Positions 34,561 to 45,689 of a stretch of DNA of 64,000 nt are shown one piece after another (positions within the stretch are counted from its first letter, which is position 1; the number at the start of each line of letters is the position of its first letter). The stretch comes from Garcia nutans. Taxonomy: Eukaryota > Streptophyta > Magnoliopsida > Malpighiales > Euphorbiaceae. The DNA is taken from the NCBI GenBank assembly GCA_947685225.1, contig CANTUV010000056.1, positions 1,190,501-1,254,500 on the forward strand. The letters are read 5' to 3'. The notes below the pieces were generated by a model. The model had not been told where the DNA came from, ran no database searches, and saw nothing but the letters and a program-made list of their open reading frames with translations. The translations under genes were made by a program, and so were the position numbers.

Positions 34561-35747
34561 CCAGAAGAATCTAGAAATTTTATTTTTCTGATTATTTTTA
34601 ATCTTTCTATTATCATGAAATCGAATGCGGCTTTTCGAGAAAAATCTCTTTTTGTACGATTCTACCCTTGCAGAGAATGTTGAATGACTGGTATGTCCTC
34701 TCTGTAGTGTAGATAATAAAAGGTCAGTTTGATAATTGATTGGTTATCTCTTAAAATGATTTTTTTTAAAAAAAAAAATTATGGATTAGGTTGAGTCAGA
34801 AAAAAAAAAAAAAGGGTAGAGCCTATTTTCATTTTGCTTTGGTTGCATTTTGTGGAATATGCTTCTTAAATTATACCTTTGATTCCAATACTATAATTCT
34901 TTTTACGAGAAAATTACATTCTAGATCAATTTTTAAAAATTTTAATTATTTTCATATATATTTTTATATTAAATATATGTTTTTGAAACTGAAATATACC
35001 TTTAATAAAAATACTATTTTTTACAATTAAATGTTAAAAAATTATATTATAAAAAAATAAATATTTTTAAAAATCGTTTTATATTTATGATATTTTTGAA
35101 GAAATTTCTTCTTTTTATAATAATCTCTTCCACTTTCAAAAAAGAAAAAAAATAAAGATATGTCCAAAATTTTATTATAAAATCAGGATAATCTCCTTTA
35201 ATAATTATCATCCTATCTTTTATCTAAATCAATATGGTCGAGTAATACGCTCCTCTTTGTAAATTGTAATCAATTGTATAACTTCATGAAATGTCTACTA
35301 CTAATAGAGGAAGTAAGTAGATTTCAAATCAAACTGTAACAATTTAAACCCATAAAATTAACTATCAAAATGTTACCATTCTCGAAGTAGCAACTTGAAT
35401 TGAAGCTGATCGTAAAAAAAAAAAAAAAAAAATTCAAGCTAATACAATCTATAATATCTATTGGCTAATTATAATAAACAATTAACAATGAATACTTTAT
35501 TTTTTAAAATTTTTGTTTTTGTTTGTTTGTAGCGATCGTCAAATCAAGATTAGTCAAAGTTGGCTAACTTTGACAATTGACAATTTGACTATACTGAGCA
35601 AGCGCATTTCAAAGAACATAAAGTCGTAATTAATTATATTTGTATAATTAAGCTCAGTTTATGGACATGAGTAGCAAGCACATTTCTAAGAACATAAAGC
35701 TGTATTGTATCAGTATCATTTGGATTTGCTAAGTTAAATCTTTAATC
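34561..35747. other. AT-rich upstream region of PR-10 copy 1
   Basis: No gene is supported. From about 35,280 on it aligns with the upstream regions of PR-10 copies 2 and 3 (for example GATTTCAAATCAAACTGTAA near 35,318 and 39,774). Confidence 0.6.
35553..35574 (+). promoter_or_regulatory. inverted W-box pair, PR-10 copy 1 promoter
   Basis: GTCAAAG and CTTTGAC form inverted arms 8 bases apart, followed by ACAATTGAC, so several TTGAC WRKY cores cluster here. The TATA position used in copies 2 and 3 (TGTATATAAG) reads TGGACATGAG in this copy. Confidence 0.6.
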
Positions 35748-36655
35748 ATGGGTATTATCAATTATGAAGGGCGAATTACAAGCTCAATCCCACCAGCCAA
35801 AATGTTCAAGATTTTCATTCATGATTCTCATGATCTCCTCCCCAAGATCCTGCCTCTGACAGTATTATCAATCTTAAGGGAGATGGAGGCCCTGGAACTA
35901 TCAAGCAAATTAACTTCAGCCAAGGTTAGTTTTAATTTTTCTTTGTTGAATACTAAAATGGGTGAGGGGTAATCGATTCTGACTATATCATCCAGAGAAA
36001 CATAAATTAAGTGCTATAATATTTTATATATTGAAAAGTCTGTCCTTAAATTCATTAATATATGGACAAATAAAAAAGTACTTTTGTATAGTTATATCAT
36101 ACCTTAATAGGTTAGTTTTAATTGATTTGCTCTGAAACCATCAAACAAATTAACTTCAGCTAAGTTTAATTTTAATTTTTTCTTTTCATACCGATATGAG
36201 AAAGAGAAATGAGTTTTGATTCTATTACATAGAGAATGTGTACTCAATGGGTTAGTTTTAATTAATTACACTTCTAAAATTCTATTTTTATGTTCATTTA
36301 AGTTGCTTGTCATTTTGATTAGTGGCTTTAATTAACATTCAGGCAGTGGATTAAGTAATGTAAAAGAGCACTGGATGCCATAGACAAAGAAAATTTGACA
36401 TTTAGCTACACTCTGATAGAAGGTGATGCTGCCCTGATGCACAAAAATGCAATTCAAAAAATTTGTTTCCATGTCAAGTTTGAAGCATCCCCAGATGGAG
36501 GAACCATTTGCAGGCGTAGCAGTAAGATTTACACTGTTGATGGGGCTGAGATCAATGAAGAGAAAATTAAAGCTGGTCAAGAAAAGGGCATGGAGCTTTT
36601 TACTGGAATTTTGAAGGCTTTTGAAGCCTATGCACTGGCAAATCCTTATGCCTGA
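35748..36655 (+). pseudogene. PR-10/Bet v 1 pseudogene (copy 1)
   Basis: Exon-like blocks 35748-35924 and 36343-36655 correspond to the two PR-10 exons. Against copies 2 and 3, exon 1 has lost 7 bases near 35,856 (after GLY-loop-preceding ...LLPKILP), throwing the frame before the GDGGPG loop. Exon 2 has lost one base near 36,371, just before the LDAIDKEN segment. The rest of exon 2 is well kept from FSYTLIEGD to AYALANPYA. The promoter TATA is also lost. Intact relatives encode small cytosolic ligand-binding proteins induced by pathogens. I see no in-frame route to a full protein. Confidence 0.88.
36130..36235 (+). repeat. intronic copy of the exon 1-intron 1 junction (PR-10 copy 1)
   Basis: About 105 bases in intron 1 repeat the end of exon 1 and start of intron 1 (35,890-35,998): ATCAAACAAATTAACTTCAG followed by a decayed donor TAAGTTTAAT in place of CAAGGTTAGT. 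The same duplication is seen in copies 2 and 3. Confidence 0.7.
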
Positions 36656-38081
36656 ATTATCTATATTTGTGTTAAAAAAAGAAAGCTGCGGACTTATATA
36701 ATCTAAGGAATAAAACGATTAAAGAGGGCAAATAAAATAAAATAAAAGGCTTTGTTATTTTTTGTTTTTTTTGGTAAAAATCAGAAATTTTAATAATGAA
36801 CTCTCAGTTTTATACTATATTATAGAATATAAGCCTTTTTTTTGTTTTTACAAATTTAGAAAAAAATTACAATGTTATAAATTTAAGAGTCCCATAAATA
36901 TTATCAAATTTATCAAATTTTTTTGATCACCTTATGAATTTAAGACAGTCCTATAATATATATAGAACTGTAAATGAGTCAAGCTATTCGAGCTCAATTT
37001 GAATCTCAATTCTGTAAAAATTCGTTCAGACTCGAGCTCGAACTGTTCATTTGTTAAATGAGTCAAGCTCAAGCTAAAAAATACTGGCGAGTTTACTCAT
37101 TTAAAATACTAATGAGTTAAACCCGCAAATTAGCTATTTAGTATATTAGATTAAAAATATATATAATTTAATTTATACATATTAAATTATTTATGTGAAT
37201 ATATTAATTTTTTTAACTAATTTAATTTATATAATTTATTAATATATAATATATGTGATAAATAAATTAAAAAATATATAATATAAAATAATTTAATAAT
37301 TTATAGTAAAATATAAAATTATAATAATATAATATTTTATTTTTATTAATACATAATCATATTATACATCTTTTATAAATATTCTATAAAAATATAAAAA
37401 AATAAATAAAAAATTAAAATAAAAATAAGTTATTAAACTCGTTAAATTTATTTAAATTAAGTTTAAATTTAATATATGTATATAAAATTTATTATAATTT
37501 TATTATATACATATAAAATAATAAAAAATTCTTGATAAAAAGTTAAACTTTAAAAAATTTATTGAGTGATATATTTTCCTCAATAATCAAATGAGTCATA
37601 CCTGCAATACTTGTGATAAACAAATAGATTTTTTTTTTAAATTTATTATAATACTAAGAAGAAATTATACTATGTATTGTATTTTAATTTATATTTTTTA
37701 ATTTTATTATACTTATTTTTTTTCATTTCCAATATCTTATTTTCACTTTTACCTTTTTTTTTTTTTTCAAAAACACGATTTTTTTTTCTTCTCTCATCCC
37801 TCTTCTGTTTCTTCCTATTTCTTTGCTTGCCTTGTGATTCTTTCACTGTTATTGCTTTTCTCAATTACCAATTTGTTTTTTCTGCTTCTTTTTTTTTAAT
37901 CTTTTCGATCTATGTTTTATTTTCAATTGAATACTATCGATATTAGCAGACAAATCGTGAGATACATACAATATTGCTTCGCTTTCAATACCGTTTAAAA
38001 ATAAAAAATTTCATTCCCAAATTCTTAATACACACAGACCCAAAAGAAAAAGATCAACAATTTTTTCAAAATTTCAATTAC
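36656..38081. other. AT-rich spacer between duplicated units
   Basis: No gene is supported. 36,960-37,140 carries repeated GAGTCAAGCT/GAGCTCGA phrases like a common degenerate plant repeat. 37,670-37,900 is a long T/C-rich run whose open frames are low-complexity. Confidence 0.5.
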
Positions 38082-38369
38082 CTTAGGCAAATATTGAGCA
38101 GGAACTACACGAGTAGTATACTCCAAGAACCGATCTAAATTCGTGGAAGTTCCCTCGCTTCCTATCCGACCCGAAACTGAACAATTCGACATCGACAGCT
38201 ATGACAACGAAGACAAAGACCCACCTTGATCGGAGTCTATTCTCTTCTCCATCTCTGTAGTACAATTCTTTGAAATCAACGGCTTCTGCTGTTTCCGCAC
38301 CGCCGGAAAAACATAAAATCGGCTTTCGTCACGGGCACGGGCGATCAAAACCCCACCGGACCCCAACAT
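38082..38369 (-). pseudogene. DUF789 exon-1 pseudogene fragment
   Basis: Copy of exon 1 of the gene at 30,960-34,216, with its 5' flank (38,370 to about 38,745) and the start of intron 1 (from about 38,009). The ATG and the splice donor are kept. The Gln run is two instead of seven, which explains the 15-base shorter length. A premature TAG (38,199-38,201) follows DQGGSLSSLS about 56 codons in. No later exons are present, so no DUF789 domain can be made. Confidence 0.9.
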
Positions 38370-38744
38370 TGTACGGAAAACCCACGAAAATCCGAGAAAG
38401 AAGGGGACAAAAGCGATGTCGTTGAGGGAGAAAAATTGGATACAAAGGTTTTTCAATTCTTCGGTCTCTTTTTTTATATACCCAAAAAAAATAAAAGAAG
38501 AAGAAATTTTGTGCAAGCAAAATAGAAAAGACTTTGTTTTGTAAACACTAAATTAGATTAAGTATGGACATTATTTGATGCTTCTTTTTACAGAGATGAC
38601 CATCTGAGTTTCCTTTTTTTTTTTAAAAAAAAATATTTTTATTTTTATACATATTAGTTAATTATTAATTAGTGTACTTATTATATTATCTTTTTTTTTC
38701 CTGTTTTTATGAGCACGTGTGAAATTTGGGCCAAACAGCAGAAG

Positions 38745-39650
38745 TAACTAAAAATATTATACACATCAAAATATTTACACTCTTATATAAAAAAAATTAA
38801 TATAAAATTTTAAAAATATTTTATTTTTTAATAATTTTTTTAAAATACATCTTTTCTCATTATAATTTACATTTTACTTTACTTTTTTTAAAATTTACTA
38901 TTAAATAAAAAATTATAACAAAATAATAAAAATTAATATTTTAAAATATTTTTAATTATATAAAAATCACAATTTAATAAAAAAATTAATTTTAATTATA
39001 AAAAATAAATAATATTAAAAAAATAAAAATAAAAAAATATATTAATAAAAATATTAAATTTATTTACACATAAAAAAATAAAAAAATTCATATAATTTTA
39101 TTATGCAGATGTATTATATATGTGTTGCAAATATATTGTAGAATTATTATATATGTTATAGAAGTATTGTAGATATTGCATGTATGTTATATTTTTATTA
39201 TTTAAGTTATATATATTTTATATAAAAATGGTTAAATATTGTGTAAATATTGTATGAATATTATGTGAATATTTTGAGGATAAAAAATTAAAAAATTAAA
39301 ATAAAATAAATATTAAAAATATTATGTAATTGTATTGTAGATATATTATTAATGTCTTGTAGATATATTATAGATATATTTTATATTATTGAGTGCGTAT
39401 TTTATATATGTTTGTATATATTATATATATATATTTATTTTTTTATGTGTATATTAAAAATATAATATTAAAATTTTTTTAATTAAAAAATGTAAATAGA
39501 ATAAATTACAAAAAAATTATAAAAATGAAAAAAAAATTAACATGCAAAAGTTATTTAAAAAAAAAGGCGAAATCCGTATTTGCCAAAAAAAAAAAGTTAG
39601 GCTCGTATTCCTCCAAAGTTAACGTGCAAAACAGATACATGATGTAAATT
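38745..39650. repeat. AT-rich dispersed repeat, copy A
   Basis: Shares the order of phrases such as ATAAATAATA, ATATATTAATAAAAAT, TTTTATTATGCAGATG and TATATGTTTGTATATATT with two later blocks (43,890-44,640 and 44,800-45,600). It interrupts the collinearity between the copy 1 and copy 2 units. Nature unknown; no coding frame. Confidence 0.5.
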
Positions 39651-39943
39651 TCTCTTTTTAGTATGAAACGTGACTTTTTGAGAAAAAAAAATATTTTTTG
39701 TACGATTTTACCCTTGTTGATATCATGCGTGGGGATGATGGATGAAAATTCTACTACTACTGATATAGGAAATAGATTTCAAATCAAACTGTAACAATTA
39801 AAACCCACAAATAAAACTATCAAAATGTTACCAACTCGAAGCTGATCCAATCTCTTGGCTAATTATAATGAACAAATTAACAATGAATAGTTTATTGTTT
39901 CCTTTTTTTTTGTTTGTTTGTAGAGAGAGTCAAATTAAGATTA

Positions 39944-39965
39944 GTCAAAGTTGGCTAGCTTTGAC
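39944..39965 (+). promoter_or_regulatory. inverted W-box pair, PR-10 copy 2 promoter
   Basis: GTCAAAG and CTTTGAC arms around TTGGCTAG, as in copies 1 and 3. A TATATAA box follows at 40,064-40,070, 81 bases before the ATG. Confidence 0.6.
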
Positions 39966-40150
39966 AATTGATAATCTGCCTAGACTGAGCAGCCTCTCTT
40001 AATTATTTCTGCAAATCGATGTTATAATTAATTACATATTTCTATCTTTAAGCTCAATTTATGTATATAAGTAGCGTGAACATTCAAAGAACATAGTGTT
40101 GTATTGTATCAGTATCATTTGGATTTGCTAATTTAAATCTTTAATTAATC

Positions 40151-41056
40151 ATGGGCATTGTCAATTACGAAGGACAAATTTCAAGCTCAATCCCACCAGC
40201 CAAAATGTTCAAGATTTTCATTCTTGATTCTCATGATCTCCTCCCCAAGGTCCTGCCTCAAGCTATTGACAGTGTTGTCAATCTTGAAGGAGATGGAGGC
40301 CCTGGAACTATCAGGCAAATTAACTTCAGCCAAGGTTAGTTTTGATTTTTCTTTGTTGATTACTAAAATGGGTGAAGAGTAATCGACTCTGACTATATCA
40401 TCTAGAAAAATATAAATTAAGTGCTATAATATTTTGTATATTGAAACTTATTGTTATGAGTCTGTCTCCGAATCCATTAATATATAATAAATAAAAAACT
40501 GCTTTCATACTGTTAAATTATACCTTAATATTTTAGTTTTAATTGGTTTGCTCTGGAAACATCAAACAAATTCACTTTAGCTAAGTTTAATTTTAATTGA
40601 TATAGGAAAGAGGAATGGATTTTGATTATGATTATATTACAGAGTGTGTGTACTAGCTTTAATTAATTACACTTCTAAAATTCTATTTTTATGTTCATTT
40701 AAGTTACTTGTCATTTTGGTTTGTGGATTTAATTAACATTCAGGTAGTGGATTAAGTAATGTGAAAGAGTCAGTGGATGCCATAGACAAAGAAAATTTCA
40801 CATTTAGCTACACTGTGATAGAAGGTGATGCTGCTCTGATGCACAATAATGCAATTGAAAAAATTTGTTTCATGTCAAGTTTGAAGATTCCCCAGATGGA
40901 GGATCCATTTGCAGGCGTAGCAGTAAGATTTACACTGTTGATGGGGCTGATATCAATGAAGAGGAAATTAAAGCTGGTCAAGAAAAGGCCATGGAGCTTT
41001 TTACTGGAATTTTCAAGGCTTTTGAAGCCTATGCATTGGCAAATTCTTATGCCTAA
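40151..41056 (+). pseudogene. PR-10/Bet v 1 gene with one frameshift (copy 2)
   Basis: Exon 1 (40151-40334) is intact: MGIVNYEGQISSSIPPAKMF to the loop GDGGPGTIRQ. Exon 2 (40744-41056) starts in frame (GSGLSNVKESVDAIDKEN) but has lost one base near 40,870, where copies 1 and 3 read TTTCCATGT and this copy TTTCATGT. The frame then leaves the family sequence, while the shifted frame keeps HVKFEDSPDGGSICRR to AYALANSYA. TATA, W-boxes and splice sites are kept, so it either died very recently or the base is a sequencing error. Confidence 0.82.
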
Positions 41057-41443
41057 GTTATCTATATTTGTGTTGAAACAAGTGAGCTGCGGAACTATAT
41101 AATTTAATGAATAACATGATTGAAGAAGGCAAAAAAAAAAAAAAAAAATTACAAGCCTTTTTTTGGGTATAAATTAGACATTTTAACAATGAACTCTCAA
41201 TTTTATATATTACAGAATATAAGCTTGATTTTTCTAAATTTTAATGGCCTATATTAAGGCTTTTGATAAATTTGGAAAAAAAAATTACAATATTATAAAT
41301 TTATCAAAATTTTTCGATCAACTTATAAATTTATCAATTCAGTATAATATATATATAATTCATTATAATTTTATTATACAATAATATTATACATTTTTAT
41401 AAAATAATAAAAAATTCTTGATAAAAAGATAAATTTTGCTAAG

Positions 41444-41530
41444 TAAGATATACCTATAATACTTAGCAAAATTTTTTTTTGCAGGCGTAGCAGTAAGATA
41501 TACCTATAATACTTAGCAAAATTTTTTTTT
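41444..41530. repeat. 37-bp direct duplication with PR-10 exon-derived filler
   Basis: The 37-base unit TAAGATATACC...TTTTTTTTT occurs at 41,444-41,480 and 41,494-41,530. Between the copies is GCAGGCGTAGCAG, which with its flanks gives a 22-base match to exon 2 of copy 2 (about 40,909-40,930). Confidence 0.8.
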
Positions 41531-41799
41531 AGATTTTTGACAAAAATATAAAAAAATAAAAAAATTATAAATTTATCATATTTATAAATTATTTATTAAA
41601 ATACTAGAATTTATAAATTATTTATCAAAATACAATGAGTTTATTATAGATTTATTATGATTTTATAAATTTTATATAGTTTATAATGAGCTTATTATAA
41701 ATTTATAATAAAATAATTAAAATATACTTATTAAAAAAAATAAAAAATTTAAAAAATATTAAAAACACCCCATGGCCTGCTTCACGGATCAAGTTAATT

Positions 41800-42230
41800 T
41801 AAAAATGTCAGTTTAAATTTTTAATTTTAGTAATTAAATAAATTATCACCATAAAGAGTCAAAAACAAAATGGAATATGGTATAAATTTATTTTTATCTC
41901 CGATCAAAATATAAAAATAGTTTTATTTTTTTTAATAAATAAAGTTTCTTTTGTATTTACTTAGAGAAATTGAATGAATAAAACCCACCACCAGGAGAAA
42001 GGGAAGAAACAGAAGCAAATAGGCAAGAGAATACAAAATTAAAATCTAACTTCCACAATGAAAGAAATTAAAAGTAAGCACTACAGTTTAATTAGAAGAA
42101 AATTTGAGCCAATTAATTAGTTTTAAAATAACAAAAAACGAAAATGATAAATGAAGATGGCAAATATATATTAATTTACACTTTATAGGAACATTTATTG
42201 TCGAGCAAGTCAAAAAAATCTCTGAAGACA
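41800..42230. repeat. segment repeated at 45,690-46,140
   Basis: Long near-match including TAAATAAAGTTTCTTTTGTAT, GAGAAATTGAATGAATAAAA and GAAGATGGCAAATATATATT. It marks the left part of the third PR-10 unit and appears again without a following gene of the copy 1-3 type. Confidence 0.75.
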
Positions 42231-42312
42231 AATTAACAATGAATAATTTATTGTGTTTTTTTTTTCCCTTTTTTTTTTTTGTTTTTTTGTAGAAGTAGTC
42301 AAACTAGGATTA

Positions 42313-42334
42313 GTCAAAGTTGGCTAGCCTTGAC
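42313..42334 (+). promoter_or_regulatory. inverted W-box pair, PR-10 copy 3 promoter
   Basis: GTCAAAG and CCTTGAC arms followed by AATTGAC, so at least three TTGAC cores. A TATATAA box lies at 42,393-42,399, 82 bases before the ATG. WRKY factors bind such cores in defence promoters. Confidence 0.65.
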
Positions 42335-42480
42335 AATTGACAATAATCGATGTCATAATTAATTATATTTTTATCTTTAAGCTCAGTTGATGTATATAAG
42401 TAGCAAGCGCATTTCAAAGAATATAGAGTTGTATTGTATCAGTATCATTTGGATTTGCTAATTTAAATCTTTAATTAATC

Positions 42481-43394
42481 ATGGGCATTGTCAATTACGA
42501 AGGACAAATTTCAGGCTCAATCCCACCAGCCAAAATGTTCAAGATTTTCATTCTTGATTCTTATGATCTCCTCCCCAAGGTCCTGCCTCAGGCTATTGAC
42601 AGTGTTGTCAATCTTGAAGGAGATGGAGGCCCTGGAACTATCAAACTAGTTAACTTCAGCCAAGGTTAGTTTTAATTTTTCTTTGTTGAATACTAAAATG
42701 GGTGAGGAGTAATTGATTCTGACTATATCATCCAGATAAATATAAATTAAATACTATAATATTTCGTATATTGAAATTTATTATTATGAGTCCGTTATAG
42801 AATCCATTAATATATAAGCCAATAAAAAAGTGATTTCCTGTGGTTAGATTATACCTTAATAGGTTAGTTTTATTTGATTTGCTCTCGAACAATCAAATAA
42901 ATTAACTTCAGCTAAGTTTAATTTTAATTTTTGCTTTTTATATCGATACGGGAAAAAAGCATCGATTTTAATTCTAATACAGAGAGAATATGTACTCAAT
43001 GAGTTAGTTTTAATTAATTATTCTGTTTTTATGTTCATCTGAGTTATTTGCCATTTTGATTAGTGGATTTAATTAACATTCAGGCAGTGGATTAAGTCAA
43101 GTAAAAGAGCTTGTGGATGCCATAGACAAAGAAAATTTCACATTTAGCTACACTGTGATAGAAGGTGATGCTGCTCTGATGAATAATACAATTGAAAAAA
43201 TTTGTTTCCATGTCACGTTTGAAGCTTCCCCAGATGGAGGATGCATTTGCAGGCGTACCAGTAAGATTTACACTGTTGATGGGGCTGAGATCAATGAAGA
43301 GGAAATTAAAGCTGGTCAAGAAAAGGCCATGGAGCTTTTTACTGGAGTTTTCAAGGCTTTTGAAGCCTATGCATTAGCAAATTCTTATGTTTAA
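42481..43394 (+). CDS. PR-10/Bet v 1 family protein (copy 3, intact)
   Basis: Exons 42481-42664 and 43084-43394 join in phase 1 at the intron position shared across the family, giving 164 aa. Family landmarks: MGIVNYEGQISGSIPP start, Gly-rich loop GDGGPGTIK (residues about 47-55), DKENFTFSYTVIEGD, SPDGGCICRRTSKIYT, and C-terminal helix EEIKAGQEKAMELFTGVFKAFEAYALAN. The usual length is about 160; the extra residues lie around DAALMNNT. Known role: cytosolic PR-10 proteins bind hydrophobic ligands (flavonoids, cytokinins and others) in a large cavity and rise on pathogen attack; some are plant allergens. This is the only intact member of the copy 1-3 subgroup. The ligand cannot be told from sequence. 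Confidence 0.93.
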
Positions 43395-43889
43395 TAATTA
43401 GCATGCATGAATTATCTGTATTTGTATTGAAAAAAAGAGAGTTGCTGAGTTATATAAGTAAATGAATAACATGATTAAAAAAGGCAAAAAACAAAAAAAA
43501 CAAAAAATACAAGCCTTTTTTTATATGTATATAGATCAGAAATTTTAATAATGAACTCTCAATTTTATATATTATAGCATATAAGCCTTTTTGTTCTTAC
43601 AAATTTATATTACAATGTTATAAATTTATCAGTTCAAGAAATATTATTAAATTTATCAAATTTTTTTTATCAAACTTATAAATTTATCAATTCTATACAA
43701 AATTCATTATAAATTCATTGTCATTTTTTTATACAATAATATTTTACATTTATATAAAATAATAAAAGATTTTTGATAAAAAGATAAATTTTAAAAAAAT
43801 TTAATGAGGGACATATTTTCCTCTATAATCAAAATGGGTCATACTTAGCATAATTAACAAATAGATTTTTTTAAAAAAAGTTCTAGGGA

Positions 43890-44640
43890 CATTTACATAA
43901 ATATTCAAAAAAAATATTTTAAAATAGTACAAAGCTAAAAATATTTATATTTTTATAAAAAATTAGTCCAAAATTTTAAAAATACATCATTCCTCACTAA
44001 CATAATTTTTTTTTAAAAAATACCTCTTCCTTCACTACAATTAATATTTTACTTCAATTTTTTTAAAATTTATCATTAAATAAAAATATTCTAATAAAAT
44101 AATAAAACTAATATTTTAAATTATTTTTTATAATATAAAAATTATATTTTTTCTAAAAAAATTTAATTTTAATTATAAAAAATAAATAATACTAAAAAAT
44201 ATAAAAAAAGCAAAAATATAAAAATATATTAATAAAAATTATTAAATTTATTTTTAAATAAATTTTACATAATATACACATAAAAAAAATAAAATAATAT
44301 ACACATAATTTCGTTATGTAAATGTATAATAGATAGATTGTAAATGTGTTATATGTATATTATATTTTTATTATTTAAGTTCTGTGTATTTTATATAAAC
44401 ATTATTAAATATTATATGGATGAAAAATTAAAAAATAAAATTAAAAAAATATTAAAAATATTATGTATATATATTATAGATGTTGTAAATATAGTTTCTA
44501 TTATTGAGTGTATATTTTATATATATTGTGTATATATTTATTTTTTTATATGTATATTAAAAATATGATATTAAATTTTTTTAATATAAAAAAATCACAA
44601 AAAATATTTACAAAAATAAAAAATAACGTTAAAAATTTAA
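43890..44640. repeat. AT-rich dispersed repeat, copy B
   Basis: Similar in order and wording to 38,745-39,650 and 44,800-45,600. Ends near GAGCTCGGAATAGTTGTGG. No coding frame. Confidence 0.5.
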
Positions 44641-44799
44641 TTTAAAAAAAAGCAACATGTTTTTGGAATAAAATGGTGTCGTGCCGTATAAGTGAGCTCG
44701 GAATAGTTGTGGAGAGTATAAATTTCTCAAAGTTCTATTATAATATTAAAGACACAGCTCATTTACAGTAGCCGGCTTCACGGATCAAGCAAATTAAAA

Positions 44800-45600
44800 A
44801 CAAAAATATTTATATAATTACTAAATAAATAATTTTTATTTTAAAAATACTATAAAAATTAAAAATATTTTTATTTTTATAAAAAAAATTAGAGTAAAAT
44901 TTTAAAATATATCATTTCTCATTAAAATAAGAGTTTTTTAAAAAATATATTTTCTCTCAATACAATAAAAATATTCTAATAAAATATTAAAAATTATTTT
45001 TTATTATATAAAAATCATAATTTTTTATAAAGAAAAAAATTAATTTTAATTATAAAAAATAATACTTAAAAAATAATAAAAAAATAAAATATACCAAACT
45101 ATATTAATACAAATTGTTAAATTTATTTTTAAATAAAATTTTATATTATACACATAAAAAAATATATAAAATTTTATTATATAGATATTTGATAGATATT
45201 TTTTATATATTTCGTAGATGTAGATATTTTATACATGTGTATGCTATATATTTATATTTAAATTGTGTGTATTTTATATAAAAATTATTAAATATTGTAT
45301 GAATATTGTGTAATCATTGTTTGAATATTTTGAGAATAAAAAATTAAATAAATATTACAAATATTATATAAATGTGTAGTAGATGTGTTATTAATGTATT
45401 ATAGAGGTCTTCTAAAAAAAATGTATTATAGAGGTAATTTATATTGGTGAGTATGTATTTTATAAATATTGTGTATATGTTGTATATATGCTTATTTATA
45501 TATATATATATTAAAAATATGAAATTTAAAATTTTTAAATAAAAAAATTACAAAATTACAAAAATAAAAAAAAACATGGAAAAACTAATTTTTAAAAAAA
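44800..45600. repeat. AT-rich dispersed repeat, copy C
   Basis: Third copy, tandem to copy B with about 150 bases between. Shares ATGTATTTTATAAATATTGTG and TATATTAAAAATATGA-type phrases. No coding frame. Confidence 0.5.
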
Positions 45601-45689
45601 CAAAGAAGCGAAAGCCCTATTAATGAAAAAAAAAACTCTAGATCTCGTATAATTGCAAAATCAATTAGGAAATCACGATATTTCCTCAA

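Larger units (their letters stand above)
38370..40150. other. upstream region of PR-10 copy 2 with an inserted AT-rich block
   Basis: 38,370-38,745 is the duplicated DUF789 5' flank. About 38,745-39,650 is a very AT-rich block that has no match in the copy 1 unit but resembles 43,890-44,640 and 44,800-45,600. 39,660-40,150 is again collinear with the copy 1 upstream region. No gene is supported. Confidence 0.6.
41057..42480. other. spacer and upstream region of PR-10 copy 3
   Basis: No gene is supported. 41,057-41,350 matches the 3' flank of copy 1. 41,444-41,530 is a short duplication with exon-derived filler. About 41,800-42,230 is repeated at 45,690-46,140. 42,230-42,480 is the conserved PR-10 promoter. 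Confidence 0.6.

Noticed and set aside
37670..37946. Open frames on both strands over a T/C-rich tract
   Set aside because: Pure low-complexity (Lys-rich or Phe/Leu-rich) translations of a pyrimidine run.
41481..41493. Possible third, exon-only PR-10 fragment as a gene piece
   Set aside because: Only about 22 matching bases; better explained as repair filler.
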